Shown here: piece after piece, positions 1 through 4,986 of the stretch
How positions within the stretch are numbered: position 1 is the first letter of the stretch
Layout: every line of letters begins with the position of its first letter
DNA from: Eubacteriales Family XIII. Incertae Sedis bacterium
Lineage (GTDB): Bacteria; Bacillota_A; Clostridia; Peptostreptococcales; Anaerovoracaceae
Direction: 5' to 3'
Length of the DNA stretch: 5,047 nucleotides
NCBI GenBank assembly: GCA_031278145.1
Contig: JAITLA010000184.1
Location: 1 to 5,047 of the forward strand
Program-made: the position numbers and the translations under genes
The notes under the pieces: generated by a model
Seen by the model: only the letters and a program-made list of their open reading frames with translations
Database searches by the model: none
Told to the model about the DNA's origin: nothing

Positions 1-777
1 GTCGATTTCATCCAGCAGCTTCCTTCTGGCTTCGAATATCTTGTTGAAATCCACCTTCGCGTCCTCGACGATGCCCAGGGCCTTCTCTCTGGCGTCCGAA
101 ATGATCTGGTTCGCGATGACCTCCGCGTCCAGCAGGGCTTTGGAAATCACCTCCGACTCCGCGCCCAAGCGCTTCTTGACGCTCTTGCCGAGCCGTGCGT
201 TCTCGTTCTTCAGCTCCTCGTTCTCCTTTTGCAGGATTGAGAGCAGAACCTTGTCCTCCCGCTTTTCCTCGGTCAGACTGATGTAGGCCGCGGTGATCGC
301 GTCAAAGCGGTTCTTGGGTACGGTTTCTTCATCGATTGGTCCCTTGTCGCCGGTTTTCGCTTCGGACTGTTCCTTCAGGAGCCCGTTCAAACGGTGGTTC
401 TCCGCCGTCAGCACGTCGATCTCCGCCTTCAGGCGATTCGCCAATATCTCGGCTTCCTCCGCCAGCGCGTTGTACATTTCGTCGCTGCTCGACGCCGCGC
501 CGCCCTCCGCCGCCTTGGCCTGCTCGCTCTTGATCTGCTCGATCTCGTTCTTGAGAGCGGTCAGCATCGCCTCCGACTCGCCCCTTTCCGCCCGCAAGCT
601 CTGAACGCTCTCCGCGAGCTCGCCGTTTTCGGCCTCGAGCCGCTCCTGCTTGTCCTGAAGCGCCACGCATTCGTTGTATACGTTCTGATACTCGTTCGTG
701 ATCTTTTCGAAATACGCGTCGACCTGTTTTTTGTCATACCCGTTTGCTGCCTCGATGAAATTTACCATTTGACTCAA
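1..777 (-). CDS. DivIVA-domain coiled-coil protein, 3'-truncated by window edge
   Basis: The N-terminus has the DivIVA signature: MVNFIEAANGYDKKQVDAYF, then EKITNEYQ (residues 1-28 from the ATG at 768). GYD followed by a V-D-x-[FY] helix is the membrane-binding N-terminal element of DivIVA/GpsB-type proteins. The rest is highly charged predicted coiled coil (about 35-83, 97-135 and 157-201), broken by a Gly/Ala/Ser-rich linker (86-95) and a polar linker (137-152). Residues 205-256 resemble the Ala/Glu/Ile-rich C-terminal helix of the family. No stop occurs before base 1, so at least 256 residues exist. Start: AGGAAG at 786-791 lies 8 bases before a TTG (775-777) and 17 before the ATG (766-768). 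I prefer TTG, but ATG is possible. Known members act as cytoplasmic scaffolds at curved membrane or division sites. That role, rather than another coiled-coil function, is inferred. Confidence 0.85.
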   Translation of the reverse strand, partial: MSQMVNFIEAANGYDKKQVDAYFEKITNEYQNVYNECVALQDKQERLEAENGELAESVQSLRAERGESEAMLTALKNEIEQIKSEQAKAAEGGAASSSDEMYNALAEEAEILANRLKAEIDVLTAENHRLNGLLKEQSEAKTGDKGPIDEETVPKNRFDAITAAYISLTEEKREDKVLLSILQKENEELKNENARLGKSVKKRLGAESEVISKALLDAEVIANQIISDAREKALGIVEDAKVDFNKIFEARRKLLDEID

Positions 778-785
778 CTTATGCA

Positions 786-795
786 CTTCCTTTCC
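786..795 (-). promoter_or_regulatory. Ribosome binding site of the DivIVA-like gene
   Basis: The minus strand reads GGAAAGGAAG. The AGGAAG core (786-791) is 8 bases from the TTG at 775-777, a normal distance. It abuts an in-frame GTG at 784-786, too close for use, and is 17 bases from the ATG at 766-768. This spacing is the main reason for choosing TTG. Confidence 0.6.
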
Positions 796-863
796 TGTTT
801 TGCACAAAACATGGCGGCCCCGGCGATTGCTTGTATTTGCTGTCGCTCCATTGCATCCTGCAT

Positions 864-877
864 TTGATCTATATCAA
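864..877. promoter_or_regulatory. TTGAT-N4-ATCAA palindrome (FNR/CRP-family-like operator)
   Basis: TTGAT CTAT ATCAA is a perfect 5+5 palindrome with a 4-base centre and matches all ten fixed positions of the FNR/Anr-type consensus. It lies in the gap between the DUF6273 gene and the DivIVA-like gene, 87 bases upstream of the latter's TTG. No convincing -10 box is found at the distance expected for class II activation (only CAAATA-like sequence near 835-841). Function is therefore inferred, and a chance match is possible. Confidence 0.35.
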
Positions 878-948
878 GGGCCGTCGGCAAGCATCCGTAT
901 GACAAGCCCGTATATCCGTCGGTTTCCAAGCGGCGAACGGCGTCGAGG

Positions 949-978
949 CCCGGCCGAAAACCGGGGCGCGGACCGCGC
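949..978. repeat. Two adjacent GC-rich inverted repeats after the DUF6273 gene
   Basis: CCCGG (949-953) pairs with CCGGG (961-965) around a 7-base loop. Immediately beside it GCGCGG (966-971) and CCGCGC (973-978) form a second palindrome. Both lie just downstream of the DUF6273 stop codon on the minus strand. They could act as a 3' mRNA structure, but no T-run follows, so I do not call an intrinsic terminator. The remainder of the 778-993 gap shows no ORF of note. Confidence 0.4.
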
Positions 979-993
979 GAAACTCCATCCCGT

Positions 994-1647
994 TTAAGCG
1001 CCGCCGCGCAAATTCATCCACAGTGCGGGACGAACCCCGCCTATCGGCAAATCGACGTATGCACGGTTGAAAACCCCGTTTTGATCGACAGCCATCACCA
1101 TATCGTTCGCGGCGGAGCTCATATTGAAGCCCGCCCCGGGACAGCGCAGCCACCACCACCGGCTCTCGCCGTCGCACAGGGCCGTCCTGTCCTTTTCATC
1201 CGCGAAATATCGGCCGTTTTGCGCCTCATCGAGGCTCAAAAGAAAGATTCTGTCCCGCGAAGCGATCTTCGCGTCGTCGTTGTAAGCCCTTGCGGTGTGA
1301 TTCGTGACCTCCCGGATCAGCGCCCGCGCCTCCCGCGGAAAGCTGTCGTAAAAAGCGCCGTTCAGGTGTTCGCGTATCTCGCTTTCGCACCAGCCCCGGA
1401 AGGGGGCCGTGCCGTGGAATTCCCGCCGCCCCAATATCTCCTTCGAAAGCAGCAGCACCGCGTCGTCCTCCACCGTCAGAACGCGCCACGCGACACCGCC
1501 CATTTCAAGCTCCGCCTTCTTGCGATAGCGGAATTCCGCAGAGGCCGCGCGCAAAATATCGGGAAAGCGCGGCAGGCCGGCGGGCGCTTTCTCAAAGACG
1601 TATGTCTTTTTGAACTCGAGATTTATCTGCTGTAATGATTTTGCCAT
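994..1647 (-). CDS. DUF6273-domain protein
   Basis: A 217-residue protein from the ATG at 1645-1647 (MAKSLQQINLEF). Its core matches the DUF6273 pattern common in Clostridia: an early W-R-V-L strand (53-57) followed by AVLLLSKEIL (63-72), W86-x-x-SEIREHLN-x-x-F, DRIFLLSLDEA (132-142), WWWLRCPG (164-171), a VDQNGVF turn (187-193) and GVRPALWMN (204-212). The domain resembles secreted C-type-lectin/FGE-like folds in other proteins, but its biochemical role is unknown and none is assigned here. No signal peptide or membrane segment is visible, so this copy looks cytoplasmic. It is a near-minimal single-domain version. No Shine-Dalgarno sequence precedes this ATG or the alternative in-frame ATG at 1660-1662; a TGA directly precedes the latter. 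The MAKSL start is preferred because the upstream ORF begins the same way. It lies 72 bases after that ORF with no clear promoter between, suggesting one transcript. Confidence 0.85.
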   Translation of the reverse strand: MAKSLQQINLEFKKTYVFEKAPAGLPRFPDILRAASAEFRYRKKAELEMGGVAWRVLTVEDDAVLLLSKEILGRREFHGTAPFRGWCESEIREHLNGAFYDSFPREARALIREVTNHTARAYNDDAKIASRDRIFLLSLDEAQNGRYFADEKDRTALCDGESRWWWLRCPGAGFNMSSAANDMVMAVDQNGVFNRAYVDLPIGGVRPALWMNLRGGA

Positions 1648-1719
1648 TTCGCGCCAATGCATTCAATTTGCGACCGACGCGGCGGCGAAAAGAGAATGCC
1701 GCGCGCGTGCCCACGGGAA

Positions 1720-2040
1720 TCAATCCCCGCCGCGTTCCCAACGCGCAAGAAACGGGGCAAGGGCCGAAATGCCGCGCAGCAATCGCGCGATCAAGCCCCT
1801 CCCACCGCGCGACGAAGCGCCAAAGCGCCCGCGCCGCAGCGTTTTCTCCCGTCCCGCTTGCGCGGAAATCGACCCGACGGGTCCCTTCCGCCTCTCGGCG
1901 GAATCCGCCGCGCGCGTACCCGCGGGGAATACGAGAACGTCCTCGCCGTCGTCCGAGGTGAAAAAATTCTCACGGCCTTCGACGGAACCGAAAAATTCAA
2001 TGAGATACTCGTAGTTTACCTCACCGAGCGATTTAGCCAT
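1720..2040 (-). CDS. Hypothetical protein, 106 aa, sharing MAKSL N-terminus with the downstream DUF6273 protein
   Basis: The start is well supported: ATG at 2038-2040 is preceded by GAGG (2048-2051) at 7 bases and by a strong sigma-A-type promoter at 2169-2197. Residues 1-45 (MAKSLGEVNYEYLIEFFGSV, then an acidic stretch ending in VLVFPAG) have ordinary protein composition. The opening matches the neighbouring DUF6273 protein in MAKSL-x-x-[IV]-N-x-E-[FY]. From about residue 46 the chain becomes rich in Arg, Gly and Ala with no recognisable domain. That looks like low-complexity sequence or a frame-disrupted remnant. No DUF6273 core motif (WWLR, RPALW) is present, and I found none continuing in the other minus-strand frames. 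It may be a short real gene, a decayed paralogue, or a leader ORF for the DUF6273 gene 72 bases downstream. Function unknown. Confidence 0.5.
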   Translation of the reverse strand: MAKSLGEVNYEYLIEFFGSVEGRENFFTSDDGEDVLVFPAGTRAADSAERRKGPVGSISAQAGREKTLRRGRFGASSRGGRGLIARLLRGISALAPFLARWERGGD

Positions 2041-2047
2041 AAGGCAA

Positions 2048-2051
2048 CCTC
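2048..2051 (-). promoter_or_regulatory. Ribosome binding site of the 106-aa ORF
   Basis: The minus strand reads TTTGAGG followed by a 7-base spacer and ATG. This is the feature that fixes the start at 2040, and it contrasts with the absence of such a site before the co-oriented DUF6273 gene. Confidence 0.6.
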
Positions 2052-2060
2052 AAAGCATGT

Positions 2061-2088
2061 GTCCGGCGCGCCCGCGCGCGATCCGGAC
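2061..2088 (-). repeat. GC-rich hairpin in the leader, next to the RBS
   Basis: GTCCGG (2061-2066) and CCGGAC (2083-2088) are perfect inverted arms. Inside them CGCG can pair with CGCG, leaving a small bulge. On the transcript the structure ends 9 bases before the GAGG ribosome site of the 106-aa ORF, so it could affect translation or mRNA stability. No known riboswitch class is recognised. Confidence 0.45.
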
Positions 2089-2130
2089 CCGCGCGCATTC
2101 CGAAAGCAAAACGCAATCCGCGACCCTTGT

Positions 2131-2136
2131 ATTATA
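2131..2136 (-). promoter_or_regulatory. Possible second -10 box (TATAAT)
   Basis: A perfect TATAAT on the minus strand lies 38 bases downstream of the main -10. No acceptable -35 hexamer sits at 16-18 bases (the position holds ATGCGC). It is therefore a weak candidate for a second start point or simply AT-rich leader. Confidence 0.25.
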
Positions 2137-2168
2137 AAAACGCGCCGAATTCCGCGCATACACGCTTT

Positions 2169-2197
2169 ATTATAATATGGCGTTCCCGTAAAATCAA
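2169..2197 (-). promoter_or_regulatory. Sigma-A-type promoter for the 106-aa ORF/DUF6273 pair
   Basis: On the minus strand TTGATT (-35, 2192-2197), a 17-base spacer and a perfect TATAAT (-10, 2169-2174). The expected start near 2162 gives a leader of about 120 bases before the ATG at 2040. The site sits in the gap between the GH25 gene and this ORF, so it probably drives the 106-aa ORF and the DUF6273 gene together. Confidence 0.7.
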
Positions 2198-2257
2198 GTT
2201 ATATTGGGCGATTGAGATACTTTTTTTTGGATTTTTGTTACAGTTGCATTGAAAAGG

Positions 2258-3307
2258 TCAATACACAAACGCCAGATCCAGATCCACGTTTCCCTTTATC
2301 CCGTCCACCGATCCGGCGTTTGTGAATTGCCAAATCGAGAAGGCGTAGGGATAGGCCGGCGTCTTGTGGTATTGGGCCAGCCATTTCGCGTAGGGTTCCA
2401 GCCTATCGAGCTCCATGCGCGAAACGAACCACTTCGGATTGGCGTAGATCATCGGCGTGTAGCCGGCCTCGCCGATCCGCTCGCAGAAGGCAATCGCGAT
2501 GTTCGTGATCTCCGTGGGCGTCAGCGCGTCCGTGCGGGCGTTCTGCCCCGAGATCTCCTCGATATCGAAGACGACCGGGAAGCGGACATCGTAGGGCGCT
2601 ATGCTCGCCAGGACCAGTTCCGCCTCCGCAAGCGCCTCCGCCTCGTTCACGGCCTGCGAGAAGAAATACGTGCCCACGCGCACGCCCGCTTCCGTCGCGC
2701 CCCGCATATTGGCGTCGAAGAATTCATCCACGACCGTCTTGCCCGTGTCGTAGCCGCGAAAGCCCATGCGTATGATCGCGAATTCCACCCCGTCGGCCGC
2801 CGCGCGCGCCCAGTCGATATCCCCCTGGTAGCGCGATACGTCGATGCCGAAGAGCGCTTCGGTCGCGACATCTTCCGCCTCCGTTTCCGTTTCCGCGAAG
2901 CCGTAATGCGGGCGGCGCTCGTCCCACCACAGGGAATCCCAGTCGTAGGGATGCTTTTGCAGATTGGGATCTATGTCTTCGTACACGATCCTGCCCGCCT
3001 GCTTGTATATGATCTTGTCGCGAAAAATGCGGCTCAGAAACTCCGTGTTTATGTTGTATTCCTCGGCGTAGCGCTTGAGAACCTCCGCCGATATCCAGCC
3101 CCGCGCCTCCATTTCCTCGTCCGTCGGTTCCGTCGTCTGTGTGATCTCGACCGACGAACCGACGGTTTCACTCGGGTCCGCGTCGATCAAAAATCCGTAG
3201 AAAAGGAAGCAGGCCTGCACCGCGAGCAGCACGATGATCACGACCATCAGGGCCGGCAGCGGACCGTTCCCCCTCCCCTTTTTCTTTTGCGTATCCTCTC
3301 TTTCCAT
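2258..3307 (-). CDS. Membrane-anchored GH25 lysozyme (N-acetylmuramidase)
   Basis: A 349-residue protein. Residues 1-18 are basic and polar (MEREDTQKKKGRGNG), followed by one hydrophobic segment (about 19-40), so the catalytic part should lie outside the membrane, anchored as type II. Residues 41-65 are a Thr/Glu-rich stalk. Residues 66-137 form an uncharacterised region (GWISAEVLKRYAEEYNI, IDPNLQKHPYDWD). The GH25 domain starts at about 154 with GIDVSRYQGDIDW. It carries D156 and the FDIE pair D248/E250, which are the family's catalytic-site acids, then MIYAN (286-290), IWQFTN (325-330) and the closing VDLDLAF. GH25 enzymes cleave the beta-1,4 bond between N-acetylmuramic acid and N-acetylglucosamine in peptidoglycan. 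All expected catalytic residues are present. The start was chosen for GGGAGGA (3311-3317); an in-frame ATG at 3328 lacks such a site. No terminator is visible after the stop. Confidence 0.93.
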   Translation of the reverse strand: MEREDTQKKKGRGNGPLPALMVVIIVLLAVQACFLFYGFLIDADPSETVGSSVEITQTTEPTDEEMEARGWISAEVLKRYAEEYNINTEFLSRIFRDKIIYKQAGRIVYEDIDPNLQKHPYDWDSLWWDERRPHYGFAETETEAEDVATEALFGIDVSRYQGDIDWARAAADGVEFAIIRMGFRGYDTGKTVVDEFFDANMRGATEAGVRVGTYFFSQAVNEAEALAEAELVLASIAPYDVRFPVVFDIEEISGQNARTDALTPTEITNIAIAFCERIGEAGYTPMIYANPKWFVSRMELDRLEPYAKWLAQYHKTPAYPYAFSIWQFTNAGSVDGIKGNVDLDLAFVY

Positions 3308-3310
3308 CGT

Positions 3311-3317
3311 TCCTCCC
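3311..3317 (-). promoter_or_regulatory. Ribosome binding site of the GH25 gene
   Basis: The minus strand reads GGGAGGA immediately before ACG-ATG. The spacing is short but the match is strong. It favours the ATG at 3305-3307 over the in-frame ATG seven codons upstream. Confidence 0.65.
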
Positions 3318-3364
3318 TTCGCCGTCATGCGAGCCGTTCCGGCCGCCGCATAAGGCCATGTTCC

Positions 3365-3393
3365 ATTCTATAGTTTCGCGGGACAAAAGTCAA
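3365..3393 (-). promoter_or_regulatory. Sigma-A-type promoter for the GH25 gene
   Basis: On the minus strand TTGACT (-35, 3388-3393), a 17-base spacer and TAGAAT (-10, 3365-3370), each with a single mismatch to consensus. A start near 3358 gives a leader of about 50 bases. Together with the upstream terminator, this makes the GH25 gene a separate transcription unit. Confidence 0.75.
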
Positions 3394-3427
3394 TCCCGTG
3401 CGCCTCGGAAAATCTTCGTCCAAGCCC

Positions 3428-3441
3428 CGCCGCGAACGGCG
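3428..3441 (-). repeat. Small hairpin with TTCG tetraloop
   Basis: On the minus strand CGCCG-TTCG-CGGCG is a perfect 5-bp stem with a UUCG tetraloop in RNA. It lies 8 bases downstream of the terminator T-run of the calcium-loop gene. No T-run follows it, so it is a secondary structure rather than a second terminator. Confidence 0.4.
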
Positions 3442-3448
3442 CCGGATC

Positions 3449-3495
3449 AAAAAGCGAACGCCGCCGAGATCCTCAAGGACCCCCCTGCGGCGTTC
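3449..3495 (-). terminator. Rho-independent terminator of the calcium-loop gene
   Basis: On the minus strand GAACGCCGC (3487-3495) pairs perfectly with GCGGCGTTC (3456-3464). The intervening 22 bases can fold further (GGTCC with GGATC around TTGA). The arm is followed by GC and then TTTTT (3449-3453). It starts 33 bases after the stop codon at 3529 and ends before the GH25 promoter, as expected for a gene-end terminator. Confidence 0.8.
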
Positions 3496-3528
3496 CGTCC
3501 GGGCGTTTTGCCAAAGCGCGATCCCGCC

Positions 3529-4632
3529 TCACACGGCGAGGTCGATATGCGAGATCAGGCCCGCGCCGCCGCTTTCCTTCAAGAACACGCTCGTCGCGCG
3601 CAGCATACCGTCGGCCGCCTCCTTGCCGTAGAGCGTGTAGCGCGTGGAAACGTCACCCAGATAGATCGCACCCACATCCGCTTCCTTCAAGGTGAACAGC
3701 GTATCGACGCCGTCCGCGTCCTTGCTCCAAACGCGCAGGCGCGAAAAGACGTCGTCGTTCTCGTCTATCCAGCCGTTGCCGTCCGCGTCGTAGGCGCGAA
3801 GCTCGCCGAAGCCCGAACCGCTCTGCGGGCCAAAGAGCTCGGAACCGTCGCCTATGCGACCGTCGCCGTTCTTGTCAAGGGCCAAAAACCCGCTGCCCTC
3901 GCCCGCGAAGCCGATGCTGTCGAGCCGGCCGTCCGCGTCGAGGTCGAATTCGAACTTCCGCTCCGTGAGGGAGGCCGCCGTTCCCGAGAAGCTTATCACC
4001 AAGGGATCGGTGAAATTCCGCAGCTCCGCGCTCGCAAAGGATGCGCTCACGCTCGTGTACAACTCGCGGCTCAGGCCAAATCCGATATCGATTGAGATCG
4101 AGCGACCGTCGGCGGTCGTGACCAAGCCCTTCGCTTCGTAGCGCAGCGACTCGGATTCGTAATGCGACGAAAAGAACGACGCCTCCGTCACAAGCAATTG
4201 TCTTTGCGGCGCGCCGCCGCCCAAGGACAGCGCGATGAGGTCGCCCGACGCGGCGCCTTCGGCGGGCCGGCTCCCCCGTGAAGCGCCGAAATCAAGCGAA
4301 ATCTCTTTGAATACGAATTTCTTTCCCGTCAATCTATAGAGCAGGGCTTCCAAGATGCCTCGCCGAATCTCGAGCGCGTGCTCCTTGGAAGAGGAAGCGC
4401 CGTCCATGGCGCTTGCCGCCCGCGCGCGATTGCGTTCGCTCTCCGCGGACTGCGCGTCCCGCAGCCTTTGGAGCAGGCTTTTCGCGGCATCCGAAAGGTC
4501 GAGCGACACCGGTTGCGCGGCGGGAGGGCTTTCGACGAGAAGCGCCGTTTGCTTTACGGATCGGATTTCAATGTCCTCGGAGCGGAATTTCCATGCGGAT
4601 GCGGCTTGAATGGAATAAGACTCGATTTTCAT
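3529..4632 (-). CDS. EF-hand/dockerin-like calcium-loop protein, probably motility-linked
   Basis: A 367-residue protein with no signal peptide or membrane segment, so probably cytoplasmic or non-classically exported. The N-terminal half (1-200) starts MKIESYSIQAAS, has a helical charged stretch (45-105) and a beta-rich part. The C-terminal half holds the recognisable module. DPLVISFSG (209-217) is followed by calcium-type loops D230-x-D-x-DG (FDLDADGRLD), D253-x-N-x-DG (LDKNGDGRI, then GSELFG) and D282-x-D-x-NG-W-I-D (YDADGNGWIDENDDVF), plus a partial DADGVD at 305-310. SGFLALDKNGDG...SELFG and GWIDENDDVF recur in uncharacterised proteins of motile bacteria and in large calcium-binding adhesins. 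The calcium role is inferred from the loops. Start: AAGGAGG lies 7 bases before ATG (4630-4632), far better than the upstream in-frame ATG. It has a sigma-28-like -10 upstream and a terminator downstream, so it is probably monocistronic. Confidence 0.85.
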   Translation of the reverse strand: MKIESYSIQAASAWKFRSEDIEIRSVKQTALLVESPPAAQPVSLDLSDAAKSLLQRLRDAQSAESERNRARAASAMDGASSSKEHALEIRRGILEALLYRLTGKKFVFKEISLDFGASRGSRPAEGAASGDLIALSLGGGAPQRQLLVTEASFFSSHYESESLRYEAKGLVTTADGRSISIDIGFGLSRELYTSVSASFASAELRNFTDPLVISFSGTAASLTERKFEFDLDADGRLDSIGFAGEGSGFLALDKNGDGRIGDGSELFGPQSGSGFGELRAYDADGNGWIDENDDVFSRLRVWSKDADGVDTLFTLKEADVGAIYLGDVSTRYTLYGKEAADGMLRATSVFLKESGGAGLISHIDLAV

Positions 4633-4639
4633 ATGCAGA

Positions 4640-4646
4640 CCTCCTT
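4640..4646 (-). promoter_or_regulatory. Ribosome binding site of the calcium-loop gene
   Basis: A consensus AAGGAGG on the minus strand, 7 bases from the ATG at 4630-4632. It is the strongest ribosome site in the window and decides the start against the in-frame ATG ten codons upstream. Confidence 0.8.
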
Positions 4647-4724
4647 GTCCAATGGCGCGCACCCGCCGGGGATGCGGCGTTTGCGCGGCCCGTCAAAAAA
4701 CAGGGATTCCCTTCCCTATTCATG

Positions 4725-4751
4725 TTATCGGCCAAACACATGAAAATTCAA
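4725..4751 (-). promoter_or_regulatory. Sigma-28 (SigD/FliA)-like promoter
   Basis: The minus strand has GCCGATAA (4725-4732), a perfect match to the flagellar sigma -10 element. Fifteen bases upstream lies TTGA (4748-4751), only a partial match to the TAAA -35 core. The predicted start is about 86 bases before the calcium-loop ORF. No competing sigma-A promoter is evident in this gap. The -35 overlaps the left arm of an inverted repeat. Confidence 0.5.
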
Positions 4752-4793
4752 ATTTTGCTTCGTCAAAATTTGAGCGCGGAGCGCACTCAAATT
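4748..4793. repeat. Overlapping inverted repeats (two mutually exclusive hairpins)
   Basis: TCAAATTTTG (4748-4757) and CAAAATTTGA (4764-4773) are perfect 10-base inverted arms around CTTCGT. The right arm is reused: AATTTGAG (4767-4774) pairs with CTCAAATT (4786-4793), extended inside by GCG/CGC (4776-4778, 4782-4784) after one C-A mismatch. Only one of the two stems can form at once. The AT-rich arms stand out from the GC-rich surroundings, and the left arm overlaps the putative -35. Confidence 0.65.
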
Positions 4794-4800
4794 GTTGAAC

Positions 4801-4933
4801 GGATGTTTTGAGGGGACAAGGGCTTCTGCGCTCCGGGCATAAACGAACGAAGAGAGCGGAGGAGTGAGGCGAAGCCGAACGTTGTACCCGCCACCGGCAG
4901 CTTGTGAAGCCGGAACCCGCCGCCTGTGGAGGA
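4801..4933. other. Gene-free, hairpin-rich GC segment
   Basis: No credible ORF is present. Visible structure includes CTCCG (4831-4835) opposite CGGAG (4857-4861), GGC-GAA-GCC near 4868-4876, and a bulged hairpin CCG...GCTT-GTG-AAGC-CGG (4894-4913). This last hairpin is flanked by direct copies of ACCCGCC (4886-4892 and 4915-4921). The density of small palindromes suggests a repeat element or the mosaic edge of one rather than a promoter region alone. Identity is not established. Confidence 0.35.
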
Positions 4934-4975
4934 TGTCACTGACAAAGTACACACGGGGACGGTTCTTTTGTGTAT
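4934..4975. repeat. REP-like palindromic repeat (GGGGACGGTTCTTTTGTG type)
   Basis: TGTCA-C-TGACA (4934-4944) is followed by TACACA (4948-4953) and its exact inverse TGTGTA (4969-4974), enclosing CGGGGACGGTTCTTT. From memory, GGGGACGGTTCTTTTGTG flanked by such inverted arms is a dispersed intergenic motif in many Clostridia, where similar REP-like elements are linked to IS200-like/RAYT transposases. No transposase gene is present here, so it would be a non-autonomous copy. The identification rests on recognition, not on a search. Confidence 0.5.
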
Positions 4976-4986
4976 TGGGCAGGTTT

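Noticed and set aside
394..867. A 157-residue plus-strand ORF opposite the DivIVA-like gene, and a 113-residue minus-strand ORF (329-670)
   Set aside because: Both are shadows of the DivIVA-like coding frame, which gives a coherent coiled-coil protein with a family signature.
2136..2157. Short GC stem followed by TTTTT in the leader (minus strand), resembling an attenuator
   Set aside because: The stem is only 4 bp around an 8-base loop and sits at the very start of the predicted transcript, too weak to call a terminator.
2221..2228. T8 run downstream of the GH25 gene
   Set aside because: On the minus strand, the transcribed sense, it is an A-run with no preceding hairpin, so it is not a terminator for GH25. 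No plus-strand gene ends there.
3200..3217. Possible lipobox (VQAC, Cys33) in the GH25 protein
   Set aside because: Gln at -2 is atypical and the hydrophobic segment continues well past the cysteine, so a transmembrane anchor is the better reading.
2249..3373. A 374-residue plus-strand ORF opposite the GH25 gene
   Set aside because: Its length reflects high GC and codon bias of the real minus-strand gene. The product is Arg/Val/His-rich without domains, and the GH25 reading has all catalytic motifs.
3358..4095. A 245-residue plus-strand ORF opposite the calcium-loop gene
   Set aside because: It crosses the terminator and promoter of the minus-strand genes, has no ribosome site, and encodes no recognisable protein.
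4934..4944. TGTCA-C-TGACA as a separate operator
   Set aside because: It lies directly beside the REP-like unit and no nearby gene start makes sense of it as an operator; it is better treated as part of the repeat cluster.
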